The position numbers were made by a program, and so were the translations under genes. The notes beneath the pieces were generated by a model. The model saw nothing but the letters and a program-made list of their open reading frames with translations. It was not told where the DNA came from and searched no databases. From Phaffia rhodozyma (lineage: Eukaryota > Basidiomycota > Tremellomycetes > Cystofilobasidiales > Mrakiaceae), in assembly GCA_014706385.1 (NCBI GenBank), contig JACGZH010000002.1, positions 1,302,001-1,366,000 on the forward strand: DNA of 64,000 nt. Direction: 5' to 3'. Below, one piece after another: positions 10,995-22,801 of the stretch. Within the stretch, counting starts at the first letter, position 1; each line of letters begins with the position of its first letter.

Positions 10995-11661
10995 CAACCG
11001 TAATCATGCATATCCTACGCCGTCCAGCAGAGACAGCCATGGATCTTGTTGGATGAATTCTCCGAAGAATAGTCCTCGCGCTTTGTTGTGTACCTTTTTT
11101 CAATCTAATTGTTCTCCCGTACCTTGTTCCTACCGATCGAATACAAATCTGGATCCATAGTCTAGATTCATTAGGCCTCCCTCGGGCGTTCTGCCGTTCC
11201 CGGGCTACGTCGAGAGGATCGAGAGAAAGTCCATGGATTGCATATACGGACTGAGTGGTCTCCCAGGGGCCGATTAGAGTGTAATCAACCCTGGGCATCA
11301 TCAGTCTATGACGTAGGATATCGGCGACGATCGAGCGGTGCAGGATGTAAACACGTGAGACTTCCGCTGACCAACCAGCCATCTCTGTGGTTACAACGAT
11401 CACACAGGTGACTCACCGGAGTTAATTACCGGCCGGGCCAAGTGCCCAAGCGGGAGCAGCTTATACATTCACCGAGCTTTCATTCAATCTGTTGGACTCT
11501 GGATACAAACATATACTGGTCCATCGTATCTTTACTCAAACCTGGCTAGGCGGCAATAGCTAAACCAAAGGAGATTCAAGGCGAGTCAGGTAAAATCTTT
11601 TCAAGGAACAAAGAGGGAAGGCAAGGACAAACAACCCGACGTGGTGCTCTCTATCTTCAAC
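10995..11661. other. Divergent promoter region between aquaporin and RING genes
   Basis: Upstream of both the aquaporin (-) and the PA-TM-RING gene (+). A minus-strand open frame of 148 codons (10957-11403) crosses it, but it starts with a run of unremarkable residues, has no recognisable motif and overlaps the likely aquaporin 5' exon. I read this stretch as two promoters and 5' leaders. Confidence 0.5.
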
Positions 11662-14600
11662 ATGATGGTTGTTTGGATCGTTCTTGTGTGTTCGGTTTGC
11701 GCTCGGGGATACATCCCAGGTCAGTTCGTTACATCCCTCAATCAGTTTTTTTTGCAAGCTAGCTAAATCGTCTGTTTGCATGCTTGATTCTAGCTTTCGC
11801 CTTGAACAACACTGCGGCCCTCTCCAGAAACGATTCGTCTATGCTGGACTTTATCTGGGTACAGGGAACATACAACGCTTACATATCGCTTCAACTGTCT
11901 GTCTAACTATTTTCTCGCTCCCTTGTCCGACCCGCCTCTATCTGAAATTTTGGTTCGTAGTCGAGGTCTGTTCGCGTGTTGACCTTGGCTCTCGTTTCGG
12001 CTATCAATTCAGCACGGCCGATGCCAATACGTCTGACTACTTTCCAAATGAGTTCGCAAATGGAGGATTGGACAGGGTATGTTTCATCGCCAATCCCCCA
12101 GTCGCTCTTGGCCCTTTTAATACAAAAGATATTCCAAGCTAATCAAACATTGTTCTTATCTCCGTCGTCCAGGGAGCTCTTGTGCACTTTTCGTAAATGT
12201 TGTTTCGTCGAGCTGATCGAAAAGAGGGAGATTGAAACTCCTACTGATGGCTCACCTTCTTTTCTGACACCTCTGTCTCTTCACAGCGAGGATCTCGCAC
12301 AAACAAACGATTCTTCCAATACTCCTTGGATTGGTGCGTTTCCTGTATGATTCCTGTGTAATACTTTTACGTAAGAAAGTTGCTAAATAGTTTTTTGATC
12401 TCAATAGCATTCGTGTCTTGTGACTCAAACATCACAGACATGAGTATGGAAAACGGTCAATCATACAAACTTCTCTTGCTACAATCCCTTTTTTTCTTTT
12501 TCCTTTGGCCCTTCCTGACCGTCCTTTGATTAACTCTGTTCAGACATCTTTTCCCTCGCGCGGGATCGGGGAGCTATGGCAGCAGTGAGTCTGTTGTTTC
12601 TGTTGATTATGTTGCCTGAGTATGATGGATGGCTGAAGCGGGTTTTCTCCGATTCTGTTCCAGTTGTTATACTCGAACACGTCCGAAGGATGCCAGATCA
12701 CCCAGAATTATCTAGATAATTATGAAAAACCCCTAGATGTGTATACAACAAGGAACAAAAATGACGCCATCATCATCGAGTCTCAGTACGTTTCCTTCTT
12801 GGCGAGTTCTTTTTCTGCGACCTGCCAAAGCTTCGACTTACATCACATGTCCTGTCTCTCTTCATCTCCTTGTCTTTATAGATTCGAACAACACTGCGCT
12901 GCTGCGTTTCATAACTTCAACCCTTCACTCTTAAACTCATCTTACAGCTCGGTGACGTCTCTATTGAGTGGAATATATCCTCTCTCAAACACCTATGTCG
13001 TTGCTTTCCTCAGAGCCTTCAACGCTACTAGTACAGACACCACTGTTGTCCCTACGGCAACTGCAACCGCTCCAGGGTCGACCTCGTCTTCTGGCAGCAA
13101 TGCTCAATCCGGAGGTGGGAAGGGCAAGAGCTTGGCGATGATCATTCTATACGTTGTGATTGGTGAGAACCCTTCTGCAGACGCGATCCTCTTTGCTTTT
13201 CGCGCTTACTAAGTCTTTGATAAATTTTACCTCTTGGTCGTGTTCTTTCCACAGGCTGTGTCGCAGCTATTGTGATCAGCGTGATCGCCCTAGGGGTGTT
13301 TCGTTCAATACGTCATCCTGAGCGGTACGGTCCTAGAAGACGAGTTCCCGCCGCCAGACAGTATCCGTACAACTACGATGATCCTGCCTTTGACGATTTC
13401 AGTCCATCCGGGACTGAATCTTACGTCCCTCAGACAAGAACAGCAGGACTTGCTAGAGCTATTGTCGATAGTTTTCCCATCGTTCGATATGTTCGTCGAG
13501 GTGGCGCGTCATCGTCAGAAGGGGCTCATCGACCATTGCCAGAGAATGGTGACAGTCCGGTGAAAAAGAAAGCCGAGGTAGGACTGGGCGGTCATCATCG
13601 TCACTTGGGAGAAGATGAGGTATGGACATTAAATGTGCTTCGACAATCAAACCAAGCTGGATCCCTCGGCGACGAGGAGGATGAGTCGAAGTTCGACGAC
13701 CCATCATCACCAAGCTCCCCTACCGACCGTCGCACTCGAAATTCGTCCACATCCAGACTCGCTTCGGACGGGACGTCTCGGACGATTGATGAAGGCCCCG
13801 GTCAACAGAACATCCATTATCGTCAAGAGGCATCAGATGCGAATGAAACAATATCAAAGACACAAGATGTCATGTCGGTCGAGGATGTCGAAGAGAGTTG
13901 TCCAATCTGCTTGCTTGAATTCGAAGATGGGGATGGTATTAGAGTTTTACCTTGTCAAGGTTCTCATCGGTTCCATAAAGGTTTGTTTCACTTGCTCTTT
14001 TCCAGCATGAAAAAAGAAGCTCTCGCTGAAATAGAGACTTCGGGGTTGGTTTTTTTAGATTGTATCGACAGCTGGCTCATTGAGATAAGCGCAGTCTGTC
14101 CTCTTTGTCGAAAAGGTTCCCTTTCCTTCTTTATTCTTATCATTTCTTGACTCATGCGATGTTGTATCTAAACCTTTCTTCTCTCTCTCTGGTTTGTCAT
14201 AGATTTCTCGCAAAACGCTATTCTTCCTTCTTTATCGGCAACGACTCCTGCCCCGACCTTCATAGGCACTCCCGCTGGACCTAATGGGATCAACAGCACC
14301 AACAGTACCAACACAACAGGTCCATCGGCCAGAGTCCAAGGGTTCCTTGCTCGGAGAAGATCTCGAGTGTCAGCCAACCGAAGTGTCGATCTCCGTTCCC
14401 AATCTGCCTCGAACAATCATCGGAACCCTAATTTTAACTTGGATTCGAATACAAATTCGAATCTGAGCCAGATCTTGAATACGGATCCGAACGAACTGGG
14501 AAGACCGTTGTTGCCTACTCCAGAGACCGAAAACGGTCAAGACATCCGTGATGGTGCAGGACAAGTAAGGTTGAACGCGTCTACTGGCGTTTGGGGTTGA
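11662..14600 (+). CDS. PA-TM-RING E3 ubiquitin ligase, membrane-anchored
   Basis: Endomembrane ubiquitin ligase, with a lumenal protease-associated domain, one membrane span and a cytosolic RING-H2 finger. About 12 exons. The signal peptide is MMVVWIVLVCSVCARGYIPA. The lumenal part carries several N-glycosylation sites (NNT, NDS, NIT, NTS) and the PA-domain core: GALVHFSEDL, TPWIAFVSCD, NIFSLARDRGAMAALLYSN. The membrane span is MIILYVVIGCVAAIVISVIA. A cytosolic linker rich in Ser, Asp and Arg follows, then the RING: CPICLLEFEDGDGIRVLPC, HRFHKDCIDSWL, CPLC, with all eight zinc ligands present (C3H2C3). A low-complexity Asn-rich tail ends at 14600. The exon joins around 11900-12080 and 12170-12340 were chosen by frame and PA-domain sense. 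Family placement is firm; substrates are unknown. Confidence 0.82.
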
Positions 14601-15346
14601 GAATGATCTTTTCTTTGTCTTTCATTGTTTTTCTTTTCGTTTGTCAACATTTGGGTCTTTGTGGTCTTTTCTTTCTTTTTTCTGTCTCTACTCTCCCTTT
14701 CTTCTCTCCGGATGTTCTTGTCTCCTTTTGTTCCCCTTCTCGGATTGCTTCGAACTTTTTTTTTCGTGTGTGGACTGCCTGTCTATCTCTCATCCTTTTT
14801 GACTCTCATCAACGGTTATTTCCTTTTTCTTTTTTTTTCCTTGACCCGCGGCTTTCTGACAAACGTCGCAAGGTAAAAGACGAACCTGTCTTTCTATTCA
14901 TTCTTTCTCGTGATCTTTTTTTGTGGGGGGGGGGGGAGGGGTGAAGGAACAACCTGCTCTAGTTATCTTGCTTTCCTCCTTCTACCTTTCGATACCGTTG
15001 TTTTCGCTTACAGATATATCAAAAACTTGTGCTTTTTTCATTCTTTCCCTTTTCGCTCGGTCATCCGAAATTTGGAAAATAACGAGGAAAGGATCATCAG
15101 GTTCGTGAAATAGAAGATGACTAGGACGTTTACAATGAAAGACATATATATGTGTATCGTAAGAAAGTTTCTCATGAGAGGTATTGCTAGTAGTAAAATT
15201 TACATAAACTCTGTATGAGCGAGAAAGAAAAGGGAGCAAATGATGGGTGTAAGGTGATACATGTATGAAAAGTGTAGATGCAGTTCCAGATATCTATTTG
15301 GACAAGTGAGAAACCGAGATGGAAGATGGGAGAAGCAAATATAGAT
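14601..15346. other. Intergenic between convergent genes, T-rich with a poly-G run
   Basis: Holds the 3' ends of the RING gene and the cyclin gene. The first 300 bases are strongly T/C-rich, with frames that translate to Phe/Leu/Ser runs and are not genes. A run of ten G residues lies at 14927-14936. Confidence 0.55.
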
Positions 15347-16777
15347 TTAGACGAGAACGACGTCCAAGCCAGCCCAAGGAAGGATGCCTTCGTCGGCGGT
15401 GAGAGGGACGACAGCCTTTCGCCACCGGTCGACAGCTTGCCAGGATGAGGCCGACATCTTATCCGGATCGTCTTTTCCTTGTGCCGAGGCCTTCAAACTG
15501 GCGAATGGAGCTATCACTGCTGCCATCGCTATCGTCGTCGGAGCGGCCGGCAAGACGGACGGATCCGGACGGATGACGTCGTATGGTTTGGATCGGTCTG
15601 GGATTGAGAACGGGTAAGAGTACGGGTACGAATGCGGGTACAGATGAGGAAGCAAATGGCTGTACCCAGCGGAAAGAACGGTCTGGTGAGGTGCGCATGA
15701 GGGATAGGTAGGATGGTGGGGCGAGGGGTAAGCCGGTTGACCGGTCTGGGTATATAAGCGCGATGCTGGAAGAGACGGCTGATGCAGATGCAGTTGGTGC
15801 GGATGTGGGTAGGATGTGACGATAGGTGCAGATGGGGTGGTATGCTGTAAGAAAACATGTTGCTGAACAGACGGATACAGTGATGATGGATGAGTGGGAA
15901 GGGTGGAGACAGCCGGGTTGGGCTTTTGACCGACAGATACGGTCGTAGGTGAGATTCCTGAGGGTTGCTGTTTCTTGACTGGCCGGACGTCTGTTCCAAA
16001 TGAAGGATCGAGACTAGAAAACGCGTCCTCGGCAGAACGCTTGAACGGTCGGGGAGCGTGACCTCCGGGATGATTGACGGTCCGTTGAGAATTTGAGTTT
16101 GGTGTAAGCAGGGCCGACGGCAGCTTGGGAGACTTATTGGCCGTGGGCACGTAGCAACCGGCTGGGGGAGGAACGACCTGGGCTAGGGATAAGAATGTCG
16201 AGCCAGGGACGGAGAGAGGGGTGGATAGTCGTTGGTGGAAGGAGGGTAAGAACGGCTGATAGGGATGAACGAATGCCTGGAGGGCGCGATGGCGAGCCTT
16301 GCCGAGATCAGTGAGACGATAGAGCCAGGCGTGAAACTCTTCGGTCGAGACCCATAGATCGAAAGCGATGGTTCGAAGAAAAGCTCGCTCGATTGCGTTG
16401 ACTTCAGGAAGGGAAAGACCCGAGACATCAGCGAAGGAACGGTTGGTGTAATTGCAGTCGTCCGCAACCTTATTGGCGACGAGGAGTGAGCTAAGAAAGA
16501 GAGTGTGCTCCGGATCCAGCTGCGCGTCAGTCGGAACGTCGACGTCTTGGCGTAGTGATCTTTGGCGATGGTACCGTTCAAGAAAGAGCAAGGCAAGGAC
16601 GACGACGAGCTGATTGATCTGAGTGGACTCGAGCACGGTCGAGACAAAGCTGGCAAACGCCGGGGTAGGTTCGAGATGTCTAGGCAGGAGTCGGTTTGCT
16701 GGGTGTGGGTGTTGGTGTGATTGAGTGAACGGAGGTGGCCGGTGAGAGATAAAGGTTGCCATGCGCGCTGGAGACAT
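15347..16777 (-). CDS. Pho80/Pcl-type cyclin
   Basis: Regulatory subunit for a Pho85/Cdk5-type kinase, controlling phosphate, glycogen or cell-cycle entry functions in fungi. It is a single exon of 476 codons, unusual in this window. The cyclin box lies at about residues 40-170: FASFVSTVLESTQINQLVVV, LFLERYHRQRSL, EHTLFLSSLLVANKVADDCN, YTNRSFADVSGLSLPEVNAI, ERAFLRTIAFDLWVSTEEFH. LVANKVADDxxYTN is the PCL-class signature. The C-terminal 300 residues are Pro/His/Ser/Tyr-rich low complexity, and the last residues (PWAGLDVVLV) may be functional. The start at 16777 is the first ATG of the frame. A second ATG lies five codons in, and an upstream exon cannot be excluded given the long 5' region. Confidence 0.85.
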   Translation of the reverse strand: MSPARMATFISHRPPPFTQSHQHPHPANRLLPRHLEPTPAFASFVSTVLESTQINQLVVVLALLFLERYHRQRSLRQDVDVPTDAQLDPEHTLFLSSLLVANKVADDCNYTNRSFADVSGLSLPEVNAIERAFLRTIAFDLWVSTEEFHAWLYRLTDLGKARHRALQAFVHPYQPFLPSFHQRLSTPLSVPGSTFLSLAQVVPPPAGCYVPTANKSPKLPSALLTPNSNSQRTVNHPGGHAPRPFKRSAEDAFSSLDPSFGTDVRPVKKQQPSGISPTTVSVGQKPNPAVSTLPTHPSSLYPSVQQHVFLQHTTPSAPIVTSYPHPHQLHLHQPSLPASRLYTQTGQPAYPSPHHPTYPSCAPHQTVLSAGYSHLLPHLYPHSYPYSYPFSIPDRSKPYDVIRPDPSVLPAAPTTIAMAAVIAPFASLKASAQGKDDPDKMSASSWQAVDRWRKAVVPLTADEGILPWAGLDVVLV

Positions 16778-17667
16778 GAGTTGAACCGCGCATCATGTCA
16801 GCCGGTGCCAAGGGTGATGATCTCGGACAAAAGGACAGACATGCTGACGTACAGGTATGTATCGATAGTTCGCTCAGCGACTTCTGGTTCGACCCACCAC
16901 GAACGACGGCGGACATTCCCTATGAATGATGATAGGAGGAGTATGCTGATACGAATACGAGTAGGATGCTGGTTTGTGATCGAGAAGGATTCACGGAAAG
17001 GAAGCAAAGAGAAATAAAACGAAGAAAGAGACAAGAAGGGAAAGAAAGAAAGAAGGAAAAAAAGAGAGAATAAAAGAGAACAGACAACGGGGGGATTTAT
17101 AACTGAACCAAAAGTGAGCGAGCCGGCCGACGCAGTCAACATTTAGGTTGTAGGCGGTCCGTGCGAAATTGAATTTTATATGGACACACAGCTCGAACTG
17201 GAACTTGCAAAAGGCCAAAGGCCGATTAGAATGATCGGTCGGTCGGTCGCTCGCTGTCTGTTCCTGATTGTCATCTGAATGTGACGACGGCCGTCTTCCC
17301 CTTGTTTTTACTTTTTCACACAAGCAGGCACCCGATCGACCCGACGACAAATAGGCACGACAACAGAAAAAGACTAAAAGGGCCCAGAGGTTTGGACGAC
17401 AAGGCGAAAGGGGAGAGGGGACAGGGGACAGGGGGAAACCCGCTAAATAAATCCGAAGAGATAGGCAATTGAAAGGGCTGGATGCCCAGGATTACGCAGT
17501 AGAGGCACATCAAGCCCCACGGCGGTCGGCGACCGACCGTTCACCCCAGGACGGAACTAGCTCGCAGTCTGGGATCTAATGACAAGTGACAACCATGTGT
17601 TTGAGATTGCGTCGTGTGGAGGCGGTTGGTTGACATGGAAATGATAGAAGAGCCGCCCAATCCTGCC

Positions 17668-17674
17668 TGAGTCA
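17668..17674. promoter_or_regulatory. TGAGTCA, AP-1/Gcn4-type bZIP core site
   Basis: A perfect TGAGTCA core sits between the cyclin and transporter genes, followed directly by several GTCAGTC/GTTAGTC repeats. Such 7-mers also occur by chance, so function is only a possibility. Confidence 0.3.
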
Positions 17675-19078
17675 GTCGTCAGTCGTTAGTCGTCCAGACG
17701 GTCTATTAAATTTTATTGTATTTATCTTATTTTGTTTTGTTTCGTTTCTTTTTCCTGTATTAATTGGAAAAAAAATCCTCTGCTCCTCCGCCCGAGTGAC
17801 GCTTGTCTTCTTTGCCTTTTTCGGATCTTTTCTTTTCTCTTCGTCGTCTTTATATTTCTTTCACCTTAGTCCCCAACTGCGGGTTCCAATGAGTACGAAG
17901 TACGTTGCACTTGATTGCCCACTCGGTCTAGTCTCGAATTTGGTTAACATTCTTTCATGGCTTTCTCCTTCCTCCCCGGATCTAGGAGCCCAGCCTTTCT
18001 CTTCTTTTTCTTCTTCTGCTTGCAGGGTTTTCTTCAGAATTTTTTTTGGCTTTCAATTCTATTTATCTCTTCTTCTTCTTTTTTCTTCGGTCAGCACGCG
18101 GGGCAGTCAAACAGGCGGGCGTCCGCACGAACGTTCACATAGATCTTCGATCCAACGCATGTTCTCACAGTAGCGAAAACATCCAGGTAACTTGAACTGT
18201 GACATGACGCGATCTGATCGGTTTCTAGTAAATGTGCCGTCGATGTGGCCGTCAAACCAGTCATCTTGACAATCATAGTCTCTCTTGTAGCTTGTTCTTT
18301 GGCAAGAATGACGGACCCGATTCAACACGGGATTGACCAATCTTTTCTTGACATATGGAACAAGAATGAATGAAACATGAAACATGACAAAGGTGTAAAC
18401 TGCATCTCGTCAAAAGCTATTCCATAAAAAATACTATTCAATAGCGGAGGAGAGAGCAGATTGGAGAAAGAAATGTAATCTGATGAGACATCAATAAGGT
18501 CCTTGTTGTATAAACGGAATTTGTGTGTATGTGCATGTGTATGTATTCAAAGAGTTTGGCCTGATCGCTTGTCTGGATGTCACTCGGTCTCTTGTACTCA
18601 TCATGCTCATGCGCAGAGTGGTCACTACTCTTGGTTACAACGCGGTATCTCCACGGCCTTCGGTTCCGGCAATCCGGTCCGGGATTTCAACCGGGGCGGC
18701 TTGATTCACTAGTTGAACCCATATCTCAACCTTAATCAACTTAAATATTCATCTATTTATTTCAAGTTGCTTTATCAGAACTAGTCATTTTCTTGAACGC
18801 TGGCTTTTTCTTTATCCGTTTCTTTATACACTCATTTTTCATTCTTTTTTCTTCCTCTTCGTTGGAGTCTCCTGCTGAACTACAACATTGTTGTCACCAT
18901 CATCGTCAAAACCTGATTGGTCCAGTCGGTCAGACAAACCTGCTTTGTTGGCGCACAACGTGCACGCACTCATTCACTCTTCTTTATATTCTCCAATTAG
19001 CTCAGATTGCTAGCCTAGCTCGTCCCTCCGAACCGTCGCCGCAGACACATACACCGCGGCCAAATAGCTCCTCTATCG

Positions 19079-19138
19079 ACCCACACACAGACACACACAT
19101 ATACACATATACACATATACACGTATACACATATACAC
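19079..19138. repeat. CA / CATATA repeat abutting the transporter start codon
   Basis: A tract of CA dinucleotides grading into CACATATA units runs to the base before the ATG at 19139. It must lie in the 5' leader or core promoter of the MFS gene. It is simple sequence and likely to be length-variable. Confidence 0.85.
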
Positions 19139-22100
19139 ATGATCGATCACACGACTGCCGATGGATCGATTTCTCCGAGTGCTCCTGGCTCGCCTCGCTC
19201 CCCAGCCTCGATAGCTGCCCTTCCATCTTCCTCCTCGATACACCGTTCTCATCCCCACCCGCTCCACCACTATCATCACCACAGACACGAATCCTCAGAG
19301 GACGTCTCGTGCGCAAACACGCTATACGATTATGAGATCTCTTCAACCGGTCCTCAAACGGCCGTCAACACTCCGTCCGCGGAAGATAAACTCTTTCACT
19401 TGGCTCCCAGCTGGGAAAAGTCTCACGACCTCGGTTCTTTGCCTGAAGGAAAAGTGGGGGAGGAAACCCAGGAATCAGAGCTTCGTCCGAAGGAGACCCA
19501 ACCTGGAATCATCTCGGGCGAACCGCTCCACAAGGTCGGATCCGTCCTGATGGACGGCCAACTCTACCCTACCAGGTCCGGTAGAGGCGAGCGTTTTGAA
19601 GAACCCCTCACCGATGTTCGTACGCATGAAGAAATCATTTACATTGATTTTCCTATAGGTGATCCAGAGGTATGTCCCACATATTTGTTTGTGTTTCCAA
19701 GTACGTTCGTTGGTTTAAATTCTTTAGACATGTTCTGACATAACATTTTCTCTTTCTTCTTCCCAAAGGACCCGCTGAACTGGTTAAACCTGAGGAAATG
19801 GATCATCACCCTGTGTTGCGTGTCGATTACCTCCCTCACCGCTTTCAACGCCACGGCCTACAGTTTGGCCTTTTCAGATGCACAAACTAAGCTCGGAGTC
19901 TCCAAAGTCACTTGGACGATAGGAAACACTTTGGTAAGTCCTCTCTCCCTGTATTCTCCTTACCTGGGTGTAGGTCACTCTTTCTCATCTGCTGATAATC
20001 TTTCTTATTAAACCAATATCAACGCTACTTCTGTCTCGGCGCCGATAGTTTCTTGTTGGAATCTCGTTCACCCCTCTCTTCCTCGCGCCCTATTCGGAGC
20101 TCATCGGAAGAAACAAAATTTATCTCGTCACTAGTTTTCTCAACACTATTCTCTGTCTTCCTCAGGCATTGGTCAGTCTCGTGTCTTTGTTCTTTGGTAA
20201 CTTTTTGTGTCATCTCTTCTCGATTCCTGAACTCTCTTTTTGGCATCTTGCAGTGTGGCCCCACTGGAATCTTTGTCTCCAGATTCTTCCAGGGAATGTG
20301 TTCCTCCGTTGGAAACTCTATGGTCGGAGGCTCGATTGCCGACATGTTCCCTGCAGAGTGTGAGTGGCAGCCATTCTTCCACAGGCTGACATATGCCCCA
20401 GAATATCTCGTTGAAGTCTCCAATCTTTTTGCTCATTCCTCTGGAACACAGCTCGAGGGCAAGCTATGAGCGTTTACTCTCTGTTTGTCTTTTGGGGTCA
20501 AGCATTAGGACCTGCCAGTATGTTCTTTCGTCGCTTTCTTTGAAGGTTACTATACATGTATCTCTCGTTCCGACATTGATACTCTAGTCTGAATTCCCCA
20601 TGCGGTCCTTAGTGATGGGTTGGGTGTCTATCCGGCTTGGATACCAGTGGACCTTCTGGTTAGAGGTACGCGATTCCTTTTTGTCTTGTCTGCGATCTTG
20701 ATGATCTGACCACTCTGGAACTGAAAACCTTATCTCCCTCTCTAGTTGATCATGTTCGGAGGCTTGTTTGTAGTTCTGATCTTTGCATTAAAAGAGACTC
20801 GAGGATCGATCTTGTGTACGTCTTTGTATTCGTCCGGTGATCTCGTTTTCCGACCTAAGTCATCGCTGATAGAACATCTGTGGGTCGCTTGATCGGTTCT
20901 TTTGAATCGAACAGTATCGCGACGAGCGGTCAAGTTGACGAAACAGACTGGGAAGCCACATGCCGCTCCGGGAGACGCTGAACGAAAGGATATCAAAACC
21001 CTAGTCAAGATCTCAATCAGTCGGCCTCTTAGTAAGTTCCGTTCTGCAACTTCCTTCCATCTTTGGTTTCTGTCGCTTTTATGTGCAAATGTATTGAAGG
21101 TTTTTGTACTTGTTTGTGATATCTTAGTATTCCTGTTCACCGAACCGATCGTCTCCGCGATCAGCCTTTGGGTCGGATTCGTATGGGGATGCCTCTTTTT
21201 GTTCATCAACTCTGTCGCCATGGTCTTTGGACAGTACGGATTCAATTCTGGTGAATCCGGTTTGGTTCTTCTGTCAGTTGTCTTTCCACTGTCTTCTCAA
21301 CAACACCGTCTCTCTTCGCCCCTCTGACTGCTTCTTCCTCTCTGAACATGTACGAATACAGAACGTTGGGAATTGCAGCCACTATCGGAGTCTTGATCGA
21401 GTTCCACCAAAACGTACTCTACCAAAAGGCTACAGCCAGAGCGGGCGGCCGTGCCGAGCCAGAGGCTAGGTTGTATTGGACATTGATCGGAGCCTTCATC
21501 TTCCCTGCAGGTACGTCCTGCTTTCATCTCATCCCTCGCCCTGACTCATCATGCGCTCGGCCTTGTCCATTTCGTTAATTTACTTCACGCTTCCCTCACG
21601 TTGGTAGGTATCTTTTGGTACGCATGGACAGGTCGACCGGGAATCTCCTGGGTTTCACCAGCGGCCGCTCTGCTCTTTGCAAACATTGGAATCTATCTCT
21701 GCTACACCGGCGTTTTCAATTATTTGAGCGACTGGTCCGTTTTCTTCCCTCTCTACCAATTTCTTTTGGCTTATATGCTTAATTAAAATCATCGTCTTTC
21801 TTTTTCCGATAGCTATGAGCAATACTCATCTTCGGCACAGGCCGCTCAATCGCTCCTTCGAAATTTGTTTGCAGCGGTCTTCCCGTTATTTGCTCCTTCG
21901 TTGTACGAAAACCTTGGGTATCCTTAGTGAGCAATCCCGCTTTTTTTTTCCTATCTTGCGCTCGTCCGTTACATGAATTGAATATATGAGGGGCTTGTCT
22001 CCTTCTCCAATGCAGTGCATCGACGTTACTAGGTTGCATAGCCTTTGTGGGCGGGTTCTGTCCGCTTCTGATCTTTCTGTATGGAAAGAAGTTACGTGCC

Positions 22101-22300
22101 CGGTCTAAAAGTATGTCCTTTTTCTTGCTCTCGCCCCTTTTTCATCATCTATTGGGAGTCTCAAGTTGATCAATTGTTTCTTTATCGCGTGATTGTGACA
22201 AAACTCAATCAAAAAAGTCGCTTGCGCGCTCGTTCGTGAAGCTGAAGAAAGAGAGCGGGGACGGGAGAAAGAGAGAGAGACTTCACAGACGACCGTATAG
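19139..22300 (+). CDS. MFS multidrug/polyamine transporter (DHA1 family, 12 TM)
   Basis: Proton antiporter of the Flr1/Tpo type, expected in the plasma membrane; substrate unknown. It has an N-terminal cytoplasmic domain of about 185 residues (Ser/Pro/His-rich, then GDPEDPLNWLNLRKW, the DPxNW box typical before TM1). Spliced segments include ITSLTAFNATAYSLAFSD (TM1), FLVGISFTPLFLAPYSELIG with GRNK (motif A), CGPTGIFVSRFFQGMCSSVG, MVGGSIADMFPAESRGQAMS and FVFWGQALGPAMMGWVSIRL (antiporter motif C). The second half runs from PIVSAISLWVGFVWGCLFLF to VGGFCPLLIFLYGKKLRARS. About 13 introns are needed. Those ending at 19768 and 22217 use AAAG acceptors, and the last one gives SKIACALVREAEER and a stop at 22300. 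Confidence 0.87.
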
Positions 22301-22801
22301 ACATGTGCATGTCTAGCAATGTCTTCTCCTTTTTTGGTCGTCCTTTTCCTTTTATTCTTATCGTCCAAACGTCAGTCCGTTCGTCCATCCATCTATTTGT
22401 TTATCTATTCTTAGTCTTGATTTTTTTCTACAGCTTTCGTAGTTTTTTTGCTGTTCTTTAGCTTTCGATTTTCTATCCATAGAGAAATTTGTTACCATTC
22501 TATTTCTTCTCTATTCGTTCATTTTCACTCTCTTCTTGACACAGTTGCATAAAGAGCCCGTTCATCTTTTTCGTTTACGGGTTTCTTCCTTCTTCCTCTC
22601 TTTCCTTTTTCAAATCCATTGTCTGGATCATTTCATCCAGACTAGCATTGCCTTACTACATACTTGCATACGGCATGAATACGTTGTCTCTTATCTTTTC
22701 TTTTCTTTTCCTCTTCCTTTTCTCCTAGAACAGAATTAATCATGCAATGAAAGAAACGACATGACAACACAAGACGAAACAACCTGACGAAGAAGGGGGA
22801 C
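22301..22801. other. Intergenic between convergent transporter and Nop13-like genes
   Basis: T-rich 3' flanks of both genes. No gene is visible, and several long T runs could serve as 3'-end signals. Confidence 0.5.

Larger units (their letters stand above)
16778..19138. other. Long gene-poor intergenic region with divergent promoters
   Basis: A 2.4-kb stretch separates the cyclin (-) from the MFS transporter (+), the longest gap outside the tRNA island. It has a purine-rich block (about 17010-17070), an AP-1/Gcn4-like site, long T-rich runs (17700-18070) and a CA/TA repeat abutting the transporter ATG. Short open frames (for example 17796-18173) translate to Phe/Ser runs and give no splice model. 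The gap may carry long leaders, an undetected ncRNA or only regulatory DNA. Confidence 0.45.

Noticed and set aside
10957..11403. 148-codon minus-strand open frame upstream of the aquaporin
   Set aside because: No recognisable motif, overlaps the favoured aquaporin first exon and the shared promoter, and shows no consistent splice model.
17796..18173. 125-codon open frame in the long intergenic gap
   Set aside because: Phe/Ser/Leu-rich translation of T-rich DNA, with no conserved segment.
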